Part shown: positions 12,401 through 24,400 of the stretch, piece after piece
How positions within the stretch are numbered: position 1 is the stretch's first letter
How the letters are laid out: every line of letters begins with the position of its first letter
Origin: Sinonovacula constricta
Lineage: Eukaryota; Mollusca; Bivalvia; Cardiida; Solecurtidae
Length of the DNA: 64,000 nt
Direction of reading: 5' to 3'
Assembly: GCA_007844125.1 (NCBI GenBank)
Contig: CM017572.1
Location: forward strand, 19,809,934-19,873,933
Notes under the pieces: model-generated
The model's input: only the letters and a program-made list of their open reading frames with translations
What the model was told of the DNA's origin: nothing
Databases searched by the model: none
Program-made: the position numbers and the translations under genes

Positions 12401-15400
12401 CGTCACACTACGATGACTAACTAGTGAGTTACCAAAAATAACGCATGAGTGTTACCTCATGCTCGCGCGGTAGGTTATGTGGTATTCACTTCATAATATT
12501 CACTTCAATATATTTTCAGAATTAAAAGCTTTTTTTTTTATTCAAGACAAATAGGGTATTCCAGAAAAAAAAACGTTTTTCACAAGAGTTATTTTTCCTA
12601 CCAAAGAATATTATTCACTTTTGTCCCCCCACCCTCCCCCACCAATCAGTACCTAGTCCAGAAATTTTTGTCAGACTAGCATTATCTGCACAAAGAGTTG
12701 TGTAGCCTGTTACAATGTGTACATATTGTCATCCAGGAGATAATAGAAAAAAATCCAAAATTAAATAAAATAAATTTACTATAATCTTACAGTGATAACC
12801 CCAAGCATCATGTCATAGTTGTTTATAAGGAAGATGAGTTGTTCTCTGCGCTGAGGAAACTCGGCAGCCATTTTGAGGATGCAGTTCTCGACCTCAGACT
12901 GGAGTTGTGAGAGAAGACGGTCACACCGCTGGTCTGGATATGTCTGGTTGATACCAACAATGGCTGCTGAAAACTCGGCATACCGTCGAGTTATCTAGGA
13001 AGGAAGAAATCAAAAGTAATTTATCTATGTTTTGATAAAAGTACAAGATAAAAACACAGAATGAACATCTTGGACAGCTGCAGAAAACTCTATTCTTCTA
13101 GTTGTTTGAGTAGAAGAAAGTAAAATGTGCAAATTGACTGTTGACATCATTGGTATACATTATGGTTGTTAAAACAGGATGTAGAAAACTCTGTCTATCT
13201 TTGAAGTGTTGGAGGACAGAATGGGAAGTCCAAGATATATACTTAATATACTAGCATTGTAAGCCAACAGCTCACCACTCCCAATAAACTTGGTTATGTG
13301 GGGGGTATAAAAATATACAAATATAGTTGCACACAGAGAAATTCCATAAATGGGACATGATTTTTTAAAAGAAAGCTATGGCTTCATAAAACTTGGTATA
13401 CATTTAGTGTTATCAGGTGAACAATATAAAGTGCAAGTTCTCTCATGTACATCTTAAATAGTTTATATAATAAATTTTAGAGTAAATTAATATCAATTTC
13501 ATTCATCGTTACATTGCACTGGTTCAATTATTGTCAGATTGGTGATGTCCAGCTAATTTGGGGTGGCGGAAGATCCCAGACATAAATTTGGAAAGAACTA
13601 CCAGCACACCACTGGTCAGCTAGAACCTGTTTGATCTCACCCCTGGGATTAAAAAACAAGCAGTAAGGGGCTGAGGGGTAAGAAGTCAAGGATTCTAACT
13701 GCTCCGCCACAGACGCACCATGAATTCATACTGAAACATGTTGCTGCAAACATACTTACATAATGAGGTCGGACATCGATGGTCCCCAGCTTGTCTGGGT
13801 CACAGTCGCGGACACTTTGTATATTCAGCACTATAATATACTCAAACCTTATCCACATTATGTTCAGCATGCTCTCCCAATACCTTGACAATACAGATTA
13901 CAGAATATTAATATAAAAGTGAAAAGATGACTTAATTAAGTTCAATTTGTTTGAAAAATGTTACTTTGATCAAAACAACTAAATTAATGCCTGCAAGACA
14001 TAACAAAACTACATTTGTTTGAAAATGTTTGTCATAAAAGCCAAAATCTAAATGCCTCCAAAATTAAAAAATGGTAAAAAACTTCAATTACCGAGGCAAA
14101 TTTTCTTTATATGATTTTTTTCACCAAATTTGTCAAACGATCAATGTCTTATTCTAGGAAAACAGTACAGCCCATAACATCATCATCCATCAATCATCAT
14201 CCATCATCATAGTCATTAATCATTATCATCATCATCAAAGAATAAGAATTTGACTGTTGTTTGTTTTCACCAATCATAGTAATCAACAAGAGCACCACCA
14301 CATGGTGAAGCAAAAAAAGGCCATCAATAGAGCAATTTGAAACAAACTGCTGTGTACTCTGGTGCAATAAAGTATAGCAAAGTTTTGGGCTACACTCTGG
14401 GTTATTGCAAGAAAAACAGAAATTAAAGTAGAATAACATAAAAAAATATTTTATCTGCCAAACTGCTGTGCACTGTTGCGAAATGCACTCTGGCATGATT
14501 GTGGACTACAATCAGGATAATTGAAAAAAAATAAAATTACATGAGTGATGGTATTTGTGCAGAAAGGGGCATTACTCAAAAATAAGAAGTCGAGAGTGAC
14601 AGTTCTTGTGCACTGCACTCTGTTTCAATAACAACTATCCACCTATGAAGTTTCAAGTCAATAGCTTTGATAATGTGTATGGTCCAGACAAACATAAAGT
14701 ACAAAAATTGAACTAAGGGTAATAACTCCAAAATCATGAAGTGTACAGAGACAGTTCATATGCACTGCACTCAGTCTGAAAGAGATTTATCCACTTGTGA
14801 AGTTTCAAATCATCAGCTTTGATAACATAGGAGAAAATTAAACAAAGGGCAATAACTCCAAAATCATGAAGTGTAGAGTCATGGTTCTTGTGCAATGCAT
14901 TTCATCTCAATGAGATCTATCTACCTAGGAAGTTTCAAGTCGATAGCTTTGAAAATGTAGGAGTTAGGCTCCGGACAAGAACATTAAATAAAGGGGCATA
15001 ACTTCAAAATCAGGAAGTGCAGACTTACAGTTCCTAGGCACTGCACTTTGTCTTAATAAGACCTATCTATGTATCAAGTTTCAAGACAATAGCTTTAATA
15101 ATGTAGGAGTTATGCTCTGGACAAGAAAATTAAACAAAGGGCAATAACTCCAACATCATGGCGTGCAGAGTGACGGTTCTTGTGCAGTACACCTAGTGTC
15201 ACTGAGATCTATCCACCTATGAAGTTTCAAGTCAATAGCTTTGATAGTGTCAGAGTAATGGTCCGGACAAACATCTGAACACTGCCAGCCATGGGTGATC
15301 CCATGATACGTCCCATCTTTGACGGGCATATAATAAAATTTTTAATTATTTTTCAATGACAAAACCTCAAACCAACTCCCTACCTTTCTAGGGCAGGGAC

Positions 15401-18400
15401 ACTTCTGTTAGCCATGATGGTTCTAAACCTATGGACTATATGGATGGACAGAAACAGGGCGATGGAGTCGTAACATTCATTCACTGTCTCCTCTATTGTT
15501 TTCTAAAACAAAAGATAGTAAGAACTTAATGTTTAAAGATTATGAAAGACTCCATACAGATGAATCAATTTTGATGTTTGGTCATGTTGGACCAAATCAA
15601 TTGCACATTTCCAATGAAGAATATTACCGGTAGTTCTAGATGTTCACAACATCTTACCATTCTAAGAGATATTGGTTTAATTTATAATTAAAAATATGAA
15701 GCTAATAAATAGGCCAGAAACATTACATTGATCAAACACTTAAAATTTTTGCAACCTATGTTTTATTTTTGTTTGTTTTTGAATTACATTGCAGCTACCA
15801 ATTATGATCATTATAGCAACGTCCAGCTAATGAGGAGGCGGAAGACTCTAAAAAAATATCTAGGTAGAACCACTGTTGCACAGGTCAGCTGAAAGACCTT
15901 CCCATTTATAGCCTGCACGGGTCTCGAACCAATGCAGTAAGAGGCTAAGCAGTAAGAGGATTTACAAATTGGTGACTCTACCACTAAGCCATGGGCGCCC
16001 AACAACCTATGTATTTTAACCAATGGCATTATTGCATAGACTTTAAGAAGATACACAGTGGGAGCTGGCTGTTTTTTTCTTTAATATTTTCAAGTTAAAT
16101 TGCCCAAATTAAGACTGTTTACTATTTTGTATATCTGAATAAGAAAAAAAACTTTTACAATCTAAACAAATAAGTGACAAGCCCTATCATACAGTAGCTT
16201 ACAAGGTACATATACAACTCACAAGATAAATAGACAGTGATTTTCCCAGCACCATATTGAAGAGATCTAAAGCTGAGGACCCAGATACAAGGAAGAAATC
16301 AGTCAGAAACAGGAACTCCCGACAACTTGTGTCCATCAATGCAAAATGGAGGCTTCGGAACAAGCTCTCAAATGTGTGCTGAAAAAAGATGGCTATAATA
16401 TGAACCATATTCTCAAAAACATAGGTAGCAGCATCAGATAGTACGCAGTCAAGTAAAAGTATGTACAATTACGAATCTGTGGTTGAAATCAAGCTTACCA
16501 GTACTTCAGCCTTGTTGGTTAGATCCTATAATATATATGTTCTGTTCATGTGTAGAGTCTGCCATGTTATTACTTTGTTCACACAGTTTTGAGAATAAAT
16601 AAAAAATCTCGAAGTGTTGCACTCAAATTAGGTCTACAATTGGTTACTCGACAGTGGTTTTTGTGTTATGCATGTGATTTCGCAAAGTCTTGTATCAGTT
16701 GCTCATAGCGGATTCACAAAATTATTGTTGGCAAAACAAAAATTTGCTTACAATAAGACAATAAAAAGACCATTATTTCTACTATTTTTAGATTTACTGA
16801 AAGTCATTAAGATTATTTTTTTTCAAATACACAATTCTTTCTCCAAAAAACTTACATAGAATTTTTTTCTCCAGATAAACTTACAGACTTACATGGCTCA
16901 AATAGGCTCTCAAATGAAGTTCATTTACCAAAGAAACTGCATACTTCTTTTATGAGATGGCTGAAATCTTCTTTTTTACTTCATCAAGTTAAATTTATAA
17001 TTTTAAACTTGTATTTTTGTTATCATTTTTTCTACATAAATTAATAATATTCTACATAACTTACCCTATTCTCAGCCTTCTGTGCAGTGTGAGGAACTAT
17101 GATCGGGGCCTCTAGCTCTGTGGTTAATATACTACCCCGAGGCCCAAGGGTAAACACTGTTGAACGGTTCTTCAATGAACTCTTGTTGGCAAAGAAACGT
17201 GTGCGATGTTAAGAACATATAATTTAAAAATTAACCATTATTCATGCAGTCTGCATGTAGTCAGACTGATTAACGAAAACAACTTGGTTTTGTTGTATAC
17301 AAGCAAGAATCTTTCAGTGCTGCCTTCATGTCCAGTTGCATTTTCTGAACCCAGGGTAAATATTCTGTTATCACTACATACATATACTGTGGGTCACATG
17401 GCCAGAGAAATTTCTTTTCATGAATATATGCATGAAGCATTTGATTGGCTCCTTGTCCAAAAAGGCACGGAAATTCAGCCAATAAAATAATTACAATTTG
17501 TAAACAACAGGCATCCCAGGTTGACCATCTTGACATTGACACATGGTGTGTTTTTTTAACTTCAATTGAATAGTGTCAATGTAACATGCATTTTCAATGC
17601 ACCACTGGTTTCTATGAATATTCATGATAATGAACTTTTACCAGCCTAATATCCCATGGCCATAATGAAGCAGAATGGTATAAACATGAGTTCCGATGAT
17701 GGTCCTGATATGGGTATAACATTTGTCTTTCATCAAAGACATTACAGATGTTCTGAGGATAATTGGCTGGAATGGCCTGGTAAAGTTAAAGGATATCACA
17801 AGTTTGGAAACTGATCATTACTGTTTTAAAGGCCCCGGGCAGACCAAACCATCCTAAAATGATCTAGTGAAACAGGATGTTGGAAACACTTGGGACTGCA
17901 TGTACCAACCCTCTGGACCCCCAGGTATGTAGGAGACTCTGTCCTTGATCAGACAGATGAGGCTTAACCTTTTAAAGGGAACAATTTAAAACCAGGACAA
18001 TCATATTGGTTGCTGATGTGGATTTTTGACTATCAGATTTTTTTTACATCTACCTCCTAAGGTGTATAGAAATATTGCTAAAGACCTGGCGGCAAATAGT
18101 GCAGATCCAGTTTTTAACAGGCAAAAAATTAATGAAAAATGAATAAATCACAGGGGATATGCAGATAAATAGGATATCTTTCTTTGCATTGTCATCAACA
18201 GCCAGAAGGTCATCCTTTGTAGCTCCTTCCTCAAACTGCAAGAGAAAATGAATAAATTTAGTAAATATAAGTTTACATAAATACAACTGATGCCGTAAGA
18301 AGCCAAGGGTTTTAAGTCAACAATTACTAGTTCTGATGAAGGGGCTCCATTTTTAAATGTGTAAAGCATATTTCAAGCGATGCTGAAATTTTTCTCTCAA

Positions 18401-21400
18401 ATGCTTGTATTATTTTGCTACACTGAATACTGCTTAATAATTAATTTTGTTTTAAAACAAAGTAACCACAGGCATTTGGGAAAACCTATTTTCGATTAAA
18501 TGGTGAACTTTTTAACAAATGTAATAAAATTTGTAAAACATTTTTTATAAGTATCTTAAAAATAAAAAAAATATTGTTGGCAACAACAATACAAACAAAA
18601 GTATATTGTACTTATGTATGTATATATATATTTCTGTACAAAGAAGAAAACCTAAGATGACTTCCAGCCATCACATTTTCAAAAAATATTTCAATAATTC
18701 CTTGCACATACAAAGCTTGTATCATCATAAACTAATGTGAATCTGTCTGATCTTGAGCAATGCTCAAATTAAGTTGGTCTCAACTCTTAAACTCACAAGG
18801 CTGGTGTACTAAGTCTGTGACATTATTTGAAGAACTATGAGTGCAGTTGAGTTAATAGAACTGGCAAACTATTTACCTGAAGTTTCATTAGTCGACTCAG
18901 GTAACCCTTGAAGTAGGAAAAGTAGATCTTGCTCATTGTGTCTAAGTATTCATCTCTTACCTCCTTTGACACATGGCGCTCATTGGCCATGAGGAACTCA
19001 TTGAAGAATCTGTGAATGTAGAGATTTTAACAAGTAAATAGATAACAGGAAATGACATAATTGTTTGGTGTAGTGGTATTATAAGGGTTTCAAAGTATTT
19101 TTATTATTAGAAACTCTCTGAAGTACTGATGCAGTGAATAGTGCTTAAATTAATGAAAATGGTAGATTTACCATTCATAACAGCCAATGTGTGACAAGCA
19201 TTCCTTGAGAATTGGTTTACTATGATAAAGGTTGCTATGCCAACTGACTCACCTGTATTTTAGCATTGTGTTCTGTGGTATTTGGTAGTTGCTCATGGGT
19301 TTCTTAAATGAGTTAATCTTCAGTAGCATGAATTCCCGAATCTTTGCTATGGCCTGTAAGATAAGAACCACAAACCACAGGTCAGTTTAAAAACTTCTCT
19401 TCAAATAAGTAAACACTCACCAAGGGAGTGGAACCAACAATGTTAGAAGAAGACAGGTAATAGGGCAGTTACTCTTAATAACATCTACTTAAACTCAATA
19501 TTAGAAAGATTTAAGTTTATTTTATCAACAAAAAGCTACAAGTAGTTACACAATTTTGGACATGGCAGTCAAAAAAGGGCTTTTATCAACTTATTTAGAA
19601 ATTTTCAGAATGATGTTCATTTAAATGGGTTAAATGACACAATGATATGGTACTTCTTGACAGAATTGTTTTGTTATACCCATTGGGTAAGGCTACAACA
19701 ATACCAGTCATTTAGTCGTTTTAATTTTCAGATTCAGAAGTATGTCTTTAATATCTATGTATAATATTTTTTGTAATAACATATCCATTGACCTTCATTT
19801 CTGCAAACCTTAATTTTTAGTTTCTCCAGAATATCTTTAACATCCAGACATGACTTGGCATCTCTGAAGGACTGTTCCTTGACAAAGTTGATCTTGTGGT
19901 TCAGTTCGTGAAGCTGTTCCAAAAACTCTCGCTCCGTCACGGGTGTATCGAGGATATGGCTGTAACCCAGGCAAGAAATAGCTTATATAAATGTGTAACA
20001 TTCTGATATTGAACTACACTGTCATCACCACATGAGGAGGAGGAAAAAAGGGAAGTGGAGAATAAGAAGATTTAGAAGGAAAAGAAAGATGAGAGGTGGA
20101 GTAGGAGGCGGAGAAACATAAGAAGGCAAGAGTGAAGAAGGAGAATATGGAGGAGGTGGAATAGAAGTTGTAGTAGTACCACTTTATAGTTATTATTACT
20201 CGGAAAAAAAAACATGTTTTTGTTTATAATGTCCATAGCAACTGAACCACCAGCTGCTCTTATCACGCTTATTGTGGATACAGGTATGTCTCCCCTCCAT
20301 AAAAACTGTAGGTCTAGATAAAACAGCTACTATTGAAAGCAACATTTTAATCGGCACAATTTGCTACCAAGTCTAGTCACTGTGCATGTAGCTGCTAAAT
20401 AAAGATAAGCAAAGTCAATTATATTTAAGTACTTACTTGATCATAGATTCAGGTATAACCATCTCATCCACAAATTGACTTAACTCTCCTCTGATAGACT
20501 GAGCAGGAAAATAACAAATATGTATGTAATCAGTTGCAGTACATGAGCTAAAGGGTAACAAAAATAAATGAAATGTAACTAAAAGTATCACTGAAGCTTC
20601 TAGGCACTTTGTTATATTTTGATTTTTTACTTTATATGAAAATGCTTCTTTATTTCCCATTTGCTTATACATTTGATCTAAAGTTACTATATAGCCATTA
20701 AATCTTTCAGAAACTACATAAAGGGAAAAGTGCTAAAGCTTGCTCCGCACAGGTTGGTCACATTAACAGAAAACCTTAACAAATAGGACAAATCACAATG
20801 TTCTGTCTTCAGTAAGGACTGCTTGCTTCAAACAAAAGTTTTACATCAAATATTTCCTTTAACTGAATAGATCACAACATAAGGTACTTTTGAAAATTTA
20901 CCTTTGTCCCTGAAAAATGCCCATAGACAATAGCTAAGCAAACAAGTTGGGTGCGTACAGAAAACAGGACAGGTAAACAATGCTGATCGATTAAATATGC
21001 ATGTGACCATCACATGTCAGGTCATCATATTCATCAATTGCTCATTACAATAGTTATCTAAAATGTTCTAGTTTTGATTGAAATAAATGCTTAGCTTTGA
21101 GTTAAGCAACAGCACAATTTTTGGGCTATATCTTCAACTGAAAAATCTTAAGTACCGGTACACCTCCATTACTACAATGTGGTTCTCATTAAAACTGTTA
21201 ATTATTAAGGCCAATAAGTATATTGAAAGGTTTGAAAGGTACCTGTCTGTTCTTTAACTTGACATTCATGGCCACACTGAGTTCCTGTAACGACTGGATC
21301 TCGGTACTGATACTGCTGAGATCAGACTGGAAGCCATTCAACATCTCCTCCATACGCTATAATACAGTGGAAAAGTCAAGCATTTTTTTATAACTTTTAA

Positions 21401-24400
21401 TCTTTTTTATTTGTGTGTATTCTTACATAAGGCATTCATGGTGACTTTCAGCTTGTTTCGGAGTAGGAAGACCAAAATGATATGAAGTGCATATGCTCTC
21501 CCTTGAGCTTCCAGGCAGCTCATCCTAGGAGCAGGAGGTCATGGGTTCACAAATTTAAAATAATTATTTAAAAAAAAAATGTAACTCACAAGTTTTTTAA
21601 ATGAAAGCTGTGTATTAGTTATCTCCCTTGTTGGTAGATGTTGCCAATTATCGGTACTTGACATAAGGTATATATATTATTAATTTTATATTATTAATTT
21701 TATTTTTCTTATTTCCATCATAAAGCTCAATCATTCTTTCTTATACTGATTTCATAAAAAAACACAAAAAAACATTCAATCATGATTGTGTACTCTTTAT
21801 TCTTACATGTTCTCAAAAGTTAAAAAAATGGAAAAAAGCTTTTTTTCCTTAAATAACTATATACCAAATACCTACTGACAATAGTGATAACACATGTAAT
21901 TTGAATAATGTCTCTTAATAATCAAAAAGAGAGAGTGGCAAATGATAAGTTGTGTTGGTGGAGGACGACACCAAACAAATGTATGAGTAGAACCATCGGC
22001 ACACTGCACATCACTTGGAAGGCATCCCTACAGCAAGTCTTTCATCCCAACCAGAACCCAAACCCACAGGTCAAGGGGCAGGGGAGACTGAGGAGTTACC
22101 AGTTGGTGACTGGACCTTGTAGGTCAAAGTGCTGCCTTGCAACCACTAGACAAGCATTTCCATGTCCGATATGCAAATTTTACAATCTAGACTTATTCAG
22201 CAAGAATCCATATTCAAGAATATAATGCACTTCTTATAATCCTTCTACGGAAAGTACATGCAGTAAAGCTTAAAACACATTTGTTAATAATTTAATAACT
22301 ACGATGTGACTTTAAGTTAATTAGATAACACTATGACTCACCTCCAATATGGTATCACAGGCTACAATCTGTTTATGGAGACTTGCAATGTTGTGGCTCT
22401 CCTTGATATCTTATGGTCATTAAGTATATAAATGCTACTATCAATTAATAATTAATCACTATTAGTAATGAGGAAAAACGGAAGGACATTTTTTTGTTTG
22501 TTGTAGGATTTAAAATTCTTTTAAAATGTTGAGTAAATCAGAAATTAACTTTCATTTAAAGCACAATTTATATAATCCAATATTTATACGAAAAAGCATT
22601 AATTGTACATCTGACAATTTTGCTAATTGGTCCTAGAACTATAAAATGACAATTGGCAATTGCTCTATCATTGCTGCTTGCATGTCTGTTTTGACATAAT
22701 ACATATATTGAACTGCCGCATTTATGGTCATATGGACAATTTCCAACTTTTACTGCTGGAAGAAGACCGCAGACAAACAAGACAGTAAAACTTATATAAC
22801 CCCTCCATCCACCCAGCTTACTACCTGGTTTCACCCACTGAGCCCCAAAACCAAAATATGTGGTCATAATGACCTACCAAGGTATGTTACTTCATTAAAG
22901 ACCACTGCAACATTGACCTTTACCCCACTAATAAAAAAGTTGTTAGGGGTCATCTGCTTACCATTAACAATGCCCCTACTAACCTAACTAACAACTGATG
23001 TGTTCTTTAGATGTTGATCAGAAACAAAATATCATTGCATGGTTGAGTGACCTTGATCTTTACGCCACTGATACCAAATTAGACAGGGGCTAATCTACCC
23101 ATCTTGACCAATATTCCTACCAAGTGACAGGAATGTGGATTCAGGCAATCTCTAGCTTTCAATCGGAAATGATAAGGTCTACATACTGAAAGTCTTCATG
23201 AATGAAAGGTTCAACATGCTGGAAATATCTACTAGATCAAACAGCATAATTTTAATGAACCAATAAATTTCTGCATTGCCGATTGAGGATACAGTCTTGT
23301 ATAGAGTCATTCTCCACCTGCAACAACTCAGCTTCCACTTGTTTTGAGTAATGTCGGAGATCCACTCCCTGAAACATACATGTACACAGAGGGTCTTGTT
23401 TTAACTGTGTTGAATTTAACTTCCGGCAACATGCTATAATATTCTCTCTTTACATATTGCTTACTTCTTTAATGATGGCTAATATAGGAGGTTATCTATA
23501 AAATCAACAGTTGGGAAGTAAATAGACAATGAAAGTCAGATAGGTAGAGATACAATGGATAGGTCTATAGGATAATGAGTTGTTACTAGCTACTACTAGT
23601 TCTTTTAGAGCAGGGTAGTTAATGAATGACCACTGGGGGTACTGGTTCTACCCAGAAAGCAAGCCTTAAGGACTAAAGTAAAAGCAAGGGCTTAAAGGTG
23701 GTATCCGACAGATTGCCTATATCTAATACATGTAAGAGCATCTCTGTTTGGGGCATTTGTGCATAATTTCTAAAGCAAAGATGATTGAAAAACTACCCCA
23801 ACTTTACAACTTAAAATGCTCTGATTAGCTGCACACTTACACACCCAGGCGCTGGTCGCTTGCAGTAGGTTATGAAAGATTGCATGGGCCAATTTAATGG
23901 TGTTTTGGTATAAGACAGAGAAAGCATTGAGGAGATCAAAGCAGTAGACCACATGGGCTCAGCATGAAAAGAGCCCTTTGAAGTGGTAGTCTTTAGTGAT
24001 ATTGGAAAAGCCCACATCTCTGGTCCAAACTGTTGGATACCTCATTTAATCAATTTATTTGTGCTATTCTTATCAATAACTTATTAGAATTAAAAGAAAA
24101 TGTGGTTCAACATAAGTTACACTGTAAAATATTATATAACTGTCAATATACTTTATACAAATAACAATTTATAGCAAATTAAGTATTGATTTTATTGCAC
24201 ATATTTAGATATTATTAAAACTTATCAAAGAGCATGCATTTCTGATTTTCTATCTTATGTTCCAGGAGGAATGGAGTATGTTTAAATATAAATACTTACT
24301 GTTTTAAGAGCTTCTTTAACTATTTCATCTTCCAAGTTTTCCTGTATATGTACTGCAAAATAGAAATGTTTAAATGGGCATGCTATTTGGTATTCTCAAT

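Noticed and set aside
18050..18180. GC-AG or read-through alternative for the VPS52 exon ending at 18178
   Set aside because: No GC or GT donor here restores the conserved AKKGFF junction; the AT-AC pair does so exactly.
22568..22987. Opposing open frames at 22.6-23.0 kb
   Set aside because: They lie inside the VPS52 U12 intron, overlap on both strands, and show no homology.
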